DNA of 64,000 nucleotides. Source: Nereida sp. MMG025. GTDB taxonomy: Bacteria > Pseudomonadota > Alphaproteobacteria > Rhodobacterales > Rhodobacteraceae. The stretch covers positions 310,001 to 374,000 of the forward strand of contig NZ_JAKFZN010000003.1 of the NCBI RefSeq assembly GCF_021654165.1, given 5' to 3'. How positions within the stretch are numbered: position 1 is the stretch's first letter; each line of letters starts with the position of its first letter. The notes beneath the pieces are model-generated. The model was not told the origin of the DNA. It did not search any database and saw nothing but the letters and a program-made list of their open reading frames with translations. Positions 9,619 through 18,734 of this stretch are shown here, in pieces. The translations under genes were made by a program, and so were the position numbers.

Positions 9619-10949
9619 GCGATCTCTACGCGATGCAACGGGCCATGCGGGCCGCACGTAAGACGGCAATGCAGCGCGGGGTGGTGGCGATCTTGGATAT
9701 CGGCACATCCAAGACGGCCTGTCTGGTGTTGCGATTTGACGGATCCGCGCAATTTGCCCAAGGCGAGACGATGGGCGCAATGGCAGGGCAATCAAGCTTT
9801 CGTGTCATCGGGGCGGCCACAACGCGCAGCCGCGGCGTTCGCTTTGGCGAAATCGACACAATGGCCGAAACAGAACGCGCCATCCGCACAGCCGTGCAGG
9901 CCAGCCAAAAGATGGCCAACACACGCGTTGATCATGTGATTGTCAGCTTCTCGGGGGCCAACCCCCGCTCTTACGGGCTGGATGGCAAGGTTGATCTGCC
10001 CACAGGCGTCGTGACTGACGATGACATCGGGCGCGTATTGGCGGCCTGTGACGTGCCTGATTTTGGCGCGGGCCGCGAGGTGCTGCATGCTCAGCCCGTG
10101 AACTTTGCGCTTGATTATCGCTCAGGGCTTGGTGATCCACGCGGGCAGGCGGGCCAAGAGCTGATGACAGACCTGCATCTTCTGACCGTTGATGCGCCCG
10201 TGATCCAGAACATTGTGCACTGTATCAAACGCTGTGACCTTGAACTGGCAGGTATCGCTTCGGCGGCCTATGTCAGCGGCATTTCTGCGCTGGTTGAGGA
10301 CGAACAGGAACTGGGTGCCGCCTGCATTGATATGGGCGGCGGGTCGACCAGCCTGTCGATCTTTATGAAAAAACACATGATCTATTCCGATGCAGTCCGA
10401 CTGGGCGGTGATCATGTGACAGGTGACATCAGCATGGGGCTGCAAATCGCGACGCCAGTGGCCGAGCGCATCAAGACATTTTATGGCGGCGTTCATGCCA
10501 CGGGTATGGATGACCGCGACATGATCAAAGTGGGTGGCGATACAGGTGATTACGATCACGACCGCCGCGAAGTAAGCCGCGCCGAGCTTATCGGCATTAT
10601 GCGCCCGCGCGTGGAAGAGATATTGGAAGAGGTGCGCGGCCGTCTTGATGCCGCTGGTTTTGAGCATCTGCCAAGCCAGAAGATCGTGCTAACAGGCGGC
10701 GCCAGCCAGATCCCTGGATTGGATGGGCTGGCTAGCAAAATTTTGGGCCAGCATGTGCGTCTGGGCCGTCCATTGCGCGTCAAAGGTCTGCCGCAGGCGG
10801 CCACGGGGCCTGCTTTTGCGGCATCGGTAGGGCTGTCGCTATTTGCGGCGCATCCACAAGATGAATGGTGGGATTTCGATGTGCCCGCTGACAAATATCC
10901 CGCGCGTTCCATCGGTCGGGCGCTGCGTTGGTTCAAAGACAACTGGTAG
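9615..10949 (+). CDS. ftsA: FtsA, actin-like divisome protein
   Basis: FtsA tethers FtsZ to the membrane and recruits later divisome proteins. The 444-residue product has the actin-fold phosphate-1 motif DIGTSK (28-33), a second phosphate loop (IDMGGGSTSLSIF, from about residue 238), and an adenosine motif (VLTGGASQIPGL). The C-terminus ends in an amphipathic, Trp-containing helix (SIGRALRWFKDNW) that fits the membrane-targeting sequence. It overlaps ftsQ by four bases. A hairpin starts right at its stop codon. Confidence 0.96.
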   Translation: MSDLYAMQRAMRAARKTAMQRGVVAILDIGTSKTACLVLRFDGSAQFAQGETMGAMAGQSSFRVIGAATTRSRGVRFGEIDTMAETERAIRTAVQASQKMANTRVDHVIVSFSGANPRSYGLDGKVDLPTGVVTDDDIGRVLAACDVPDFGAGREVLHAQPVNFALDYRSGLGDPRGQAGQELMTDLHLLTVDAPVIQNIVHCIKRCDLELAGIASAAYVSGISALVEDEQELGAACIDMGGGSTSLSIFMKKHMIYSDAVRLGGDHVTGDISMGLQIATPVAERIKTFYGGVHATGMDDRDMIKVGGDTGDYDHDRREVSRAELIGIMRPRVEEILEEVRGRLDAAGFEHLPSQKIVLTGGASQIPGLDGLASKILGQHVRLGRPLRVKGLPQAATGPAFAASVGLSLFAAHPQDEWWDFDVPADKYPARSIGRALRWFKDNW

Positions 10950-10978
10950 GTCTACCTGTGGCTAAGAATCGGTAGACC
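10949..10978 (+). terminator. Inverted repeat at the ftsA stop, possible terminator or attenuator
   Basis: GGTCTACC (10949-10956) and GGTAGACC (10971-10978) are exact inverted copies around a 14-base loop. The left arm includes the last base of the ftsA TAG. The sequence after the stem (ACTGGTTTTATT) has only a short T-run, so intrinsic termination would be weak. It may reduce read-through from ftsQA so that ftsZ depends on its own promoter. Confidence 0.4.
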
Positions 10979-11287
10979 ACTGGTTTTATTGCCGAATTTC
11001 CGACTGAAAAGCGGGTGATTTGGCTTTGGGTCGTGGTTTTTTATTGCGGATCAACGACTTGTCGCGCGAAGTTAATGTATACCACCCGTGGCAGGCGCTG
11101 CTTTGGCTGCAGCTAGATGCGGTTTGGTCAGCAAAATACCGCTGAAAACCGTCAAAAAACTGCCATATGTAGTGGTTTTTCGGGTGACCTATGGTGGGCT
11201 TTGAGTTAACTTAGTTGTCAATGAAGGCAGAACTGCACCTGTAAAAACAGGGCAACCCAAGATTTGAAAACACAGGCGGACACCAAA
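10979..11287 (+). promoter_or_regulatory. ftsA-ftsZ intergenic region, presumed ftsZ promoter
   Basis: This is the only gap above 300 bases in the window. It is rich in A/T patches and carries no plausible ORF or RNA gene. A dedicated ftsZ promoter is expected here, as in other alphaproteobacteria, but I cannot assign -35/-10 boxes with confidence. Two TTAA-containing words occur (near 11070 and 11208), yet no TTAA-N7-TTAA CtrA pair is present. The ftsZ ribosome site is AGGCGGA, 8-9 bases before the ATG. Confidence 0.5.
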
Positions 11288-12880
11288 ATGACATTGAATC
11301 TTTCCATGCCCGGACAGGAAGACCTGAAACCACGCATCACCGTTTTTGGTGTTGGCGGGGCAGGCGGCAATGCTGTCGACAACATGATTGAAAAGGCGCT
11401 GGATGGCGTTGAATTTGTAATTGCAAACACAGATGCACAGGCGCTTCAGCAGTCTGGCGCACCGGCAAAAATCCAACTGGGTGTAAAAGTCACCGAAGGT
11501 TTGGGCGCAGGGGCGCGCGCCTCTGTTGGTGCTGCGGCAGCCGAAGAAAGCATCGAACAAATCGTTGACCATTTGGCGGGCGCACACATGTGCTTTATCA
11601 CCGCTGGCATGGGCGGCGGCACCGGCACAGGTGCGGCCCCGATCATCGCGCAAGCGGCCCGTGAACTGGGTGTTCTGACGGTGGGTGTTGTCACCAAGCC
11701 GTTCCAGTTCGAAGGCGCCAAGCGCATGAAGCAGGCGGAAGAGGGCGTTGAAGCCCTGCAAAAGATGGTCGACACGCTGATCATCATTCCAAACCAGAAC
11801 CTGTTCCGTCTGGCCAACGAAAAAACCACATTCACCGAAGCCTTTAGCATGGCAGATGACGTGCTGTATCAAGGGGTTAAAGGCGTGACCGATCTGATGG
11901 TCCGCCCCGGTCTGATCAACCTCGACTTTGCTGATGTTCGCGCCGTTATGGACGAGATGGGCAAGGCGATGATGGGCACAGGCGAAGCGACTGGCGAAGA
12001 TCGTGCGATCCAAGCGGCCGAAAAGGCCATTGCCAACCCACTGCTGGACGAGATCAGCCTGCGCGGTGCAAATGGCGTGTTAATCAACATCACAGGTGGC
12101 TATGATCTGACGTTGTTCGAACTGGACGAAGCGGCCAACCGCATTCGCGAAGAAGTCGATGCAGATGCAAACATCATCGTGGGGTCGACACTGGACACAG
12201 GCATGGAAGGCACAATGCGCGTGAGCGTTGTAGCAACTGGTATCGAAGCGTCCGAAAGCCACGCCGACAATCCGCTGCCACGCCGTTCGTTGGCAGAGCC
12301 TTTGAAACAAGCCGCGGTGGCTGCACCCCTTGCGGCTGAAACAGAAGCAGCCCCTGCACCGGTTGCGGAGCCTGCTGTAGCGCGTGCGCCAGAGCCAACA
12401 CTGTTTGGTGACATGGAAACACAGGCTGTTGCGGCGGATGAGCAAGCCGAGAATATCTTTGACGCGCCAAGTGCGGGTGGTGACGTACCACCCCCTGCAT
12501 ATCAGCCGCAAACACGGGCGGATGAGATCGAGCAGCCGTTGGCCGAAGAATATGTAGCACCCCAAGCCCCTGCGCCCGGTGCGCCTTCGCCAGAAGCGTT
12601 GGCCCGCCTTCAAGCGGCGGTTACAAAAGTGCCAACGCGCGATGTGCCGGCTGCGCCCGCAGCACCAGCTGCGGAAGCGGATGCAGATCGCCCACGCTTT
12701 GGGATCAACTCGCTGATCGGTCGCATGACGGGTGGCGCAGAAGGCGGTGAACGTGCTGCGCCAACACCGATGCGCGAACAGCCCCCGGTGCAGAACCAGC
12801 GTTATGAAGAAGAGCAAGCGGCAGATCCAGAGCAGGAGCGGATTGAAATTCCAGCGTTCCTGCGCCGCCAAGCCAACTAA
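11288..12880 (+). CDS. ftsZ: FtsZ, tubulin-like cell division GTPase
   Basis: FtsZ polymerises into the Z-ring at midcell. The product has 530 residues. The GTPase core spans about 15-320, with the tubulin signature GGGTGTG at 109-115 and a [10 protein letters not shown] nucleotide loop at 21-30. A long Ala/Pro/Glu-rich linker (about 320-515) is typical of alphaproteobacteria. The conserved C-terminal peptide [12 protein letters not shown], which binds FtsA and other partners, is intact. The frame extends upstream to a TTG at 11264, but the ATG at 11288 begins the usual MTLNL sequence and has AGGCGGA upstream. It is followed by a strong terminator. Confidence 0.97.
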   Translation: MTLNLSMPGQEDLKPRITVFGVGGAGGNAVDNMIEKALDGVEFVIANTDAQALQQSGAPAKIQLGVKVTEGLGAGARASVGAAAAEESIEQIVDHLAGAHMCFITAGMGGGTGTGAAPIIAQAARELGVLTVGVVTKPFQFEGAKRMKQAEEGVEALQKMVDTLIIIPNQNLFRLANEKTTFTEAFSMADDVLYQGVKGVTDLMVRPGLINLDFADVRAVMDEMGKAMMGTGEATGEDRAIQAAEKAIANPLLDEISLRGANGVLINITGGYDLTLFELDEAANRIREEVDADANIIVGSTLDTGMEGTMRVSVVATGIEASESHADNPLPRRSLAEPLKQAAVAAPLAAETEAAPAPVAEPAVARAPEPTLFGDMETQAVAADEQAENIFDAPSAGGDVPPPAYQPQTRADEIEQPLAEEYVAPQAPAPGAPSPEALARLQAAVTKVPTRDVPAAPAAPAAEADADRPRFGINSLIGRMTGGAEGGERAAPTPMREQPPVQNQRYEEEQAADPEQERIEIPAFLRRQAN

Positions 12881-12903
12881 ATCGCATCACAAGATGCAAA
12901 GAA

Positions 12904-12929
12904 AAGGTCGCCTTTGGGCGGCCTTTTTT
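12904..12929 (+). terminator. Rho-independent terminator after ftsZ
   Basis: A nine-pair stem (AAGGTCGCC / GGCGGCCTT, with one G-T pair) closes a TTTG loop and runs into six T residues. It lies 23 bases after the ftsZ stop. Confidence 0.88.
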
Positions 12930-12989
12930 CGTTTGATATCAAGGGTTAAGCGGGGTGTCGGCGGAATTGTGCGTGCCATTACGCGTCAT

Positions 12990-13019
12990 GTTACAAATGG
13001 TTACAAACTGTTAATTGAG
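12990..13019 (+). promoter_or_regulatory. Helically phased GTTA repeats upstream of lpxC
   Basis: Three consecutive ten-base units each begin with GTTA: GTTACAAATG, GTTACAAACT, GTTAATTGAG. The first two share eight bases. Ten-base spacing places the words on one face of the helix, which fits a protein-binding array at the lpxC promoter. ATGTTACAAAT recurs once at 43014-43024, upstream of the DUF3422 gene. Confidence 0.4.
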
Positions 13020-13074
13020 TGTTGAGGATAGCCTGCCTAACTACCAATCAACGACAAACCAAAGGCAGTATTCC

Positions 13075-14001
13075 GTGCAAACGACGCTTCGATCATCTGT
13101 TACTTTCACTGGCTTGGGCCTGCATTCAGGGCGTCCCGTGCGCGCAACTGTGCACCCTGTGTCTGCGAATTATGGCATCTGGTTTCGTCGCACGGATATC
13201 GAAGATGAAACGATCAACATGGTGCCCGCACGGTGGGACGTGGTTGAGATTTCTCCGCTGTGCACAAAAATCGTAAATGACCATGACGTCAGCGTTTCGA
13301 CCATTGAGCATTTGATGGCGGCGCTGGTTGGCTGTGGTATCCATAATGCTTTGATTGAAATTGACGGGCCAGAAGTGCCGATCCTTGATGGCAGCTCTGC
13401 GGTTTTCGCACGTGGCTTTGTCAAAAAAGGTCTGCAACGATTGGCCTCGCCCATTCAGGCCATTCGGATCCTGAAGCCTGTCGAGGTGCGCAAGGGCGAT
13501 GCTGTTGCGCGGATGGTGCCAGCTGACGCGTTGGAGATTGATTTCACCATTGATTTTGCGGATGCCGCGATTGGTCGTCAGACGAAACGTCTGGATATGC
13601 GCAACGGTGTGTTTGTGCGCGAGCTGTGTGACAGCCGCACCTTCTGCCTGCAATCTGACGTTGAGGCCATGCAGGCCAATGGTCTGGCACTTGGTGGCAA
13701 CCCGGGCAAAAACGCGGTTGTGTTCGACGATGGCAAGGTGCTGAGCCCGGGTGGTCTGCGCCATGCAGACGAACCTGTTCGCCACAAGATGCTGGATGCG
13801 CTTGGTGATCTGGCCTTGGCGGGTCATCCCATCCTTGGTCGTTACGAAGGTTTCAAATCGGGCCACGCTATGACGAACCTGTTGTTGCGGGCTGTTTTTG
13901 CCGATCCTGATGCCTTTGAAGTGGTGACCTGTTCGCCGCAAATGGCGTCTGGACTGCCCGGTGTCGGCGTTCATTACGAAGACTTGCCACAAGCCTGCTA
14001 A
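13075..14001 (+). CDS. lpxC: LpxC, UDP-3-O-acyl-N-acetylglucosamine deacetylase
   Basis: LpxC is the zinc enzyme for the committed step of lipid A synthesis. The 308-residue product starts MQTTLRSSVTFTGLGLHSG; EHLMAAL at residues 79-85 holds the first zinc histidine and HKMLDALGD the other His/Asp ligands. The frame extends back to a TTG at 13015, but the GTG at 13075 gives the usual N-terminus and length, with AGG about nine bases upstream. It is separated from ftsZ by a terminator, so it has its own promoter. Confidence 0.95.
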   Translation: MQTTLRSSVTFTGLGLHSGRPVRATVHPVSANYGIWFRRTDIEDETINMVPARWDVVEISPLCTKIVNDHDVSVSTIEHLMAALVGCGIHNALIEIDGPEVPILDGSSAVFARGFVKKGLQRLASPIQAIRILKPVEVRKGDAVARMVPADALEIDFTIDFADAAIGRQTKRLDMRNGVFVRELCDSRTFCLQSDVEAMQANGLALGGNPGKNAVVFDDGKVLSPGGLRHADEPVRHKMLDALGDLALAGHPILGRYEGFKSGHAMTNLLLRAVFADPDAFEVVTCSPQMASGLPGVGVHYEDLPQAC

Positions 14002-14128
14002 CACAGCGGTTCACATTCCTTTCATTTCCTCAAGACCAGCGGTTGCACCGCCTTCTATTGTGCTGGATAATTCGGATGGGTGAGGGTAACACCTTGTTAA
14101 CGCTCGGGGCCAAAAAGGACGGCAGGCA

Positions 14129-14980
14129 ATGACATCGCAATGGAACTTTGGCAGGTTGACCCGCTCGGTTGCGGTTGTGGCTTGTGTTGCGACTTTGACT
14201 GCCTGCGGCCCTGGTGCGTTTCAGGCGCCTCCGCCTTTGGAAAGTTACACGGCCGAGGAAATTTACAAACGCGCCGAATTTGAACTGGCGCAAAACCAGC
14301 CCGATGAAGCGGCCCGTTTCTTTGGCGAGGTAGAGCGTTTGTATCCCTACTCGGATTGGGCCAAACGCGCGCTGATTATGCAGGCTTTTGCCTATCACAA
14401 AGACACCGATTACGACAATTCGCGCACCACGGCGCAGCGGTTTATTGATTTCTACCCCGCCGATGAAGATGCGGCCTATGCGCAATATCTGCTGGCGCTA
14501 AGCTACTATGACCAGATTGATGAAGTGGGCCGCGACCAAGGGCTGACATTTCAAGCGTTGCAAGCCTTGCGTACTGTGATCGAACGGTATCCCGACAGTG
14601 AATATGCGCGGTCCTCAATCCTCAAATTCGACTTGGCCTTCGACCATCTGGCGGCCAAGGAAATGGAGATTGGACGCTACTATCTCAAACGCGGGCATTA
14701 CGCGGCGGCGATCAACCGCTTCCGTGTGGTTGTCGAAGATTTTCAGACCACGTCCCACACCGCAGAAGCCTTGCACCGTTTGGTCGAAGCCTACTTATCG
14801 CTTGGTGTGACGAACGAGGCCCAAAGCGCGGGCGCGATCTTGGGCTATAATTTCCAATCGACCGAATGGTATCAGGACAGCTTTGCGTTGCTTACGGGGC
14901 AGGGGCTGACGCTGGAACCTGCGGGCGATAATTGGTTGAGCGCGATTTACCGTCAGGTGCTTCAAGGCAAGTGGTTGTAA
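14129..14980 (+). CDS. bamD: BamD, outer membrane assembly lipoprotein
   Basis: BamD is the essential TPR lipoprotein of the BAM complex that inserts beta-barrel proteins. The 283-residue precursor has a basic N-terminus, a hydrophobic stretch and the lipobox LTAC with lipidated Cys26. TPR-like helices follow from about residue 42, including AEEIYKRAEFELAQNQPDEAARFFGEVE-type repeats seen as several helix pairs. A small hairpin (14039-14051, GCGGT/ACCGC) lies between lpxC and this gene. It is six bases upstream of recN, so the two are probably cotranscribed. Confidence 0.93.
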   Translation: MTSQWNFGRLTRSVAVVACVATLTACGPGAFQAPPPLESYTAEEIYKRAEFELAQNQPDEAARFFGEVERLYPYSDWAKRALIMQAFAYHKDTDYDNSRTTAQRFIDFYPADEDAAYAQYLLALSYYDQIDEVGRDQGLTFQALQALRTVIERYPDSEYARSSILKFDLAFDHLAAKEMEIGRYYLKRGHYAAAINRFRVVVEDFQTTSHTAEALHRLVEAYLSLGVTNEAQSAGAILGYNFQSTEWYQDSFALLTGQGLTLEPAGDNWLSAIYRQVLQGKWL

Positions 14981-14986
14981 TAGGTT

Positions 14987-16651
14987 ATGCTGCGCGGGCT
15001 CGACATACGCGACATGCTGATCATCGACAGGCTCGAACTGGATTTCGCGCCGGGTCTTAATGTGCTGACGGGCGAAACGGGCGCAGGTAAATCCATCCTT
15101 CTTGATAGTCTGGGCTTTGTTCTTGGGTGGCGGGGGCGTGCCGAATTGGTGCGCCAAGGCGCGGATCAGGGCGAGGTGACAGCGTGGTTTGATCTGTCAT
15201 CTGACCATCCTGCCTTTGCGGTCTTGGCCGAAGCGGGTTGGGACACCAGCGACGCCGAGCTTATTTTGCGCCGTGTGAACACACGTGACGGGCGCAAAAC
15301 GGCGTGGATCAATGACAAACGTGCCAGCGGTGAGGTGTTGCGCGCCGTGTCGGAAACGCTGGTTGAATTGCATGGCCAGCACGATGATCGCGGTTTGCTG
15401 AACCCCAAGGGCCACCGTGCTTTGCTGGACGAATTTGCAGGGCTGGACCGTGATCTGGACCAGCTTGCGCAGCTTTGGCGTGCGGCACGTGCTGCGCAAA
15501 AGGCACTGGCTGCCGAACATGCTGCATTGGCCGCGGTAAAAGAGGAAGAAGAGTTTCTGCGCCACGCCCATGCAGAACTGTCCGCATTGGCCCCACAAGC
15601 GGGCGAAGAGGCGGAACTGGACGCCAAGCGCCGTTTGATGCAGGGCGCTGAAAAGATCCGCGAAGATGTGGGTAAGGCGTTCCAAGCGCTTAGCCGTGAT
15701 GGTGCGGAAGGTGCGATGGATGATGCCATGCGCTGGCTGGATGACGCGGCCCCGCAGGCCGAAGGACAGCTGGACAGCGCCATCGGCTCTTTGGGTCGTG
15801 CCCTTAGCGAATTGGCCGAGGCGCAGGCCGGCATCGAAGGCTGTCTGGATGCTTTGGCCTTCAACCCCGCAGAGCTGGAAGACGTGGAAGAACGCCTGTT
15901 CGCGTTGCGGGGGTTGGCGCGCAAACACAATGTTTTACCAGATGATCTGGGGGCTTTTGCCAGCGCAATGCAGCAAAAGATCGAAGCCTTGGATGGATCA
16001 ACCGCCAACATCGCAGCCCTTGAGGCGGATGTGGCAAAGACCCGCGCGGCCTATGATGCCGCGGCCGTCAAGGTGAGCGCGAAACGCACCGCCGCTGCAC
16101 AAAAGCTGGACGCGGCGATGGCGGCAGAACTTGCGCCACTCAAAATGGAACGTGCGATCTTTACCACCGATGTGACGCGCGCGGATGCAGGCCCCGGTGG
16201 CGTGGATGATGTGGCGTTCCGTGTGGCGACCAACCCCGGCGCACCGTCAGGACCGCTTAACAAAATCGCCTCGGGCGGGGAGTTGAGCCGCTTTCTCTTG
16301 GCACTCAAGGTGTGTCTGACGCGGGAAACGCAGGGCATGACGATGATCTTTGACGAGATTGACCGCGGCGTGGGCGGGGCGACGGCCGATGCCGTGGGCC
16401 GCCGTTTGGCCGAAGTTGCCAGCAAAGGGCAGGTATTGGTCGTAACCCACAGCCCGCAAGTTGCGGCCCTTGGCGCGCACCACTGGCGTGTCGAAAAACG
16501 GGTGGTGCCCACAGATGCAGGCGAGATGACGACATCGACCGTGGTGCCGCTTGATGCAGGCGCGCGGATTGACGAGTTGGCGCGGATGCTGTCGGGGGAC
16601 CGTATTACGGATGAGGCACGCGGTGCAGCACGCGCGCTTTTGGCAAGCTGA
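14987..16651 (+). CDS. recN: RecN, SMC-like DNA repair ATPase
   Basis: RecN is a cohesin-like ATPase used in double-strand break repair. The 554-residue product has Walker A GETGAGKS at 29-36, a long Ala/Glu-rich coiled-coil middle (about 155-380), the ABC signature SGGELSRF and Walker B MIFDEID with the D-loop VGG near the C-terminus. It begins six bases after bamD with TAGG before the ATG. Its stop codon TGA shares its last base with the ATG of the next gene. Confidence 0.95.
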   Translation: MLRGLDIRDMLIIDRLELDFAPGLNVLTGETGAGKSILLDSLGFVLGWRGRAELVRQGADQGEVTAWFDLSSDHPAFAVLAEAGWDTSDAELILRRVNTRDGRKTAWINDKRASGEVLRAVSETLVELHGQHDDRGLLNPKGHRALLDEFAGLDRDLDQLAQLWRAARAAQKALAAEHAALAAVKEEEEFLRHAHAELSALAPQAGEEAELDAKRRLMQGAEKIREDVGKAFQALSRDGAEGAMDDAMRWLDDAAPQAEGQLDSAIGSLGRALSELAEAQAGIEGCLDALAFNPAELEDVEERLFALRGLARKHNVLPDDLGAFASAMQQKIEALDGSTANIAALEADVAKTRAAYDAAAVKVSAKRTAAAQKLDAAMAAELAPLKMERAIFTTDVTRADAGPGGVDDVAFRVATNPGAPSGPLNKIASGGELSRFLLALKVCLTRETQGMTMIFDEIDRGVGGATADAVGRRLAEVASKGQVLVVTHSPQVAALGAHHWRVEKRVVPTDAGEMTTSTVVPLDAGARIDELARMLSGDRITDEARGAARALLAS

Positions 16652-18345
16652 TGGAGCCTGAAGGCCCTCGCTCCTCCTGGCTCAAAGGGCAGGCGCTTGA
16701 GGTTGTAAGCGCGTGTAAAGAAGGGCTAAAGGTCATCCGTCATCGCGGGCCAAGCCAAATCCAGTTTTGGTTTATCGCATTGGCTGTGGGCATTGCGGCG
16801 GGGTTTGCGGCCTTGTTTTTCCGCAAGGGGATTATTGCGCTGCAAAGCTATGTCTACGGCGCAGATGACATCACCCATATCCATAGCCACGCCGAAAACC
16901 TGCCGTGGTATTGGCTTTTAATGCTGCCTGTGGCGGGTGGGTTGGTTGTTGGTTTGATCCTGCATTGGTTCACCCCTGACGCGCGGGTGCGGTCGGTTGC
17001 GGATGTGATCCAAGGGGCGGCGATGCAGGATGGCAGGGTCGAAAAACGTGCGGGCCTTGCCTCTGCTGCGGCCTCGCTCATTACCTTGTCCACGGGTGGC
17101 TCTTCGGGGCGGGAAGGGCCTGTGGTGCACCTTGCGGCCGTAATTTCCAGTTGGGTCAGTAATGTGATGAAGGCCGATGGTATCACGGGGCGCGACCTTT
17201 TGGGATGTGCTGTGGCTGCAGCCGTTTCTGCCAGTTTTAACGCGCCAATCGCCGGCGCGCTTTTCGCGCTTGAGGTGATTTTGCGTCACTTCGCCGTTCA
17301 TGCCTTTGCGCCTATCGTGATCGCCTCTGCGGCAGGGACGGTGATCAACAGGCTTGAGTTTGGGGACGTGACCGAATTTTCGCTTATATCATCGACCGCG
17401 TTGAACTTTTATCAGGAACTTCCCGCGTTTTTGATCCTTGGTCTGGTCAGCGGTCTGGTGGCTGTCGTTCTGATGCGTTCAATTTTTTGGGCCGATGATT
17501 TGGGCAGCTATGTTCAGGCGCGTTACAAAATTCCGCGTTATTTGCGTCCGATGTTCGCTGGCGCACTTCTGGGCGGTTTGGCGATTTTCTATCCCCATAT
17601 CATCGGGGTGGGTTACGAGACGACCTCGCTTGCGCTGACGGGCGAGCTGATGTTGCATGAGGCTTTTGTTTTTGCTGCACTCAAGGTTCTGGCCGTGGCG
17701 ATCACAATGGCTGGCCGAATGGGGGGCGGTGTTTTTTCGCCCTCGCTGATGGTGGGCGCGTTGACGGGGCTGACCTTTGGGTTGATTGCGACTGCGTTGC
17801 TTCCGGCTGTATCAGGCTCGGCGACGCTTTACGCATTGGCGGGGATGGGGGCTGTGGCCGCGGCTGTTTTGGGGGCGCCCATTTCCACAACCCTGATTGT
17901 ATTTGAGCTGACAGGCGACTGGCAGACAGGTTTGGCGGTGATGGTTGCGGTGTCGCTGTCCACGGCGCTGTCCAGCCGCTTGGTGGACCGTAGTTTTTTC
18001 CTGACCCAACTGGAGCGGCGCAATATCCACTTGGCGGCAGGGCCGCAGGCCTATCTTTTGTCGATGGTGCGTGTGGCCACCGTGATGCGGCCTGTCAGCG
18101 ACAAAAATGCTGCCAGCACCGAGGTGTGTTGGGATTTGATCGAACAGGGTGTGTATGTGGATGGCAACGCCACCTTGGAAGGTGCGATGCCCATGTTTGA
18201 AAGCGCGAATGTGGCGTATATTCCCGTTGTCACCCTGTCAGGTGAAGGCGAGCCCCCCGAGCTTTGGGGGGCTTTGTTCCAGGTCGATGCCTTGAAAGCC
18301 TACAATCGCGCCTTGGCAGCAACTGCCGCCGAAGAACACAGCTAG
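16651..18345 (+). CDS. ClC-family chloride channel/antiporter
   Basis: This 564-residue membrane protein of the voltage-gated chloride channel family has about ten or more hydrophobic helices between residues 37 and 460. It carries GREGP (153-157), whose Glu is the gating or proton-coupling residue of ClC antiporters, and GGGVFSPSLMVGA for the third pore motif; the first motif is the variant ADVIQGAA rather than GSGIP. A C-terminal region of about 90 residues (from roughly 475) resembles a CBS-like regulatory domain. The ATG overlaps the recN stop by one base, which implies coupling. Confidence 0.92.
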   Translation: MEPEGPRSSWLKGQALEVVSACKEGLKVIRHRGPSQIQFWFIALAVGIAAGFAALFFRKGIIALQSYVYGADDITHIHSHAENLPWYWLLMLPVAGGLVVGLILHWFTPDARVRSVADVIQGAAMQDGRVEKRAGLASAAASLITLSTGGSSGREGPVVHLAAVISSWVSNVMKADGITGRDLLGCAVAAAVSASFNAPIAGALFALEVILRHFAVHAFAPIVIASAAGTVINRLEFGDVTEFSLISSTALNFYQELPAFLILGLVSGLVAVVLMRSIFWADDLGSYVQARYKIPRYLRPMFAGALLGGLAIFYPHIIGVGYETTSLALTGELMLHEAFVFAALKVLAVAITMAGRMGGGVFSPSLMVGALTGLTFGLIATALLPAVSGSATLYALAGMGAVAAAVLGAPISTTLIVFELTGDWQTGLAVMVAVSLSTALSSRLVDRSFFLTQLERRNIHLAAGPQAYLLSMVRVATVMRPVSDKNAASTEVCWDLIEQGVYVDGNATLEGAMPMFESANVAYIPVVTLSGEGEPPELWGALFQVDALKAYNRALAATAAEEHS

Positions 18346-18683
18346 ACGGATTCAACAGTCACTTTATCGGTGTAAAAGGCGATGTGATCCTTGATGCGAT
18401 CGACATCTGCAATCGGAGCTTCATAGGACCAGCACGCATCCTTGATCGGGCCTGATTTCGTTTCGATCGTGAAATACGTGGCGACGCCTTTGTAAGGGCA
18501 GGTTGTTGTGGTGTCGGTCTGTTCCAGAAACGCCATCGCCAAGTCGGTCCGCGGGAAATAGATCGCGGGCGGATAGCCATTTTCGCTCAGTTCCAGTGCC
18601 GCATGGCTTTCGCCGATGACGGCCCCTGCGACGCGCACAACCCACGTGCCTTCAGTTTTACGGATGGTAATACGGCTGTTCAT
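18342..18683 (-). CDS. DUF427 domain protein
   Basis: This 113-residue protein contains the DUF427 core: ENGYPPAIYFPRTDLAM, TCPYKGVATYFTI and the acidic ACWSYEAP segment. It is a small beta fold of unknown biochemical role, common in bacteria and fungi. The ATG at 18683 has AAGGA eight bases upstream, which is better than the TTG two codons earlier. It lies downstream of aminopeptidase P in the same direction (51-base gap). Its TAG stop and the ClC TAG stop overlap on opposite strands in a single CTAG. Confidence 0.88.
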   Translation of the reverse strand: MNSRITIRKTEGTWVVRVAGAVIGESHAALELSENGYPPAIYFPRTDLAMAFLEQTDTTTTCPYKGVATYFTIETKSGPIKDACWSYEAPIADVDRIKDHIAFYTDKVTVESV

Positions 18684-18734
18684 CGGCAACGTCCTTTTAT
18701 TGTTATGTGTCAGATACCCTATGACGGGCAGATG

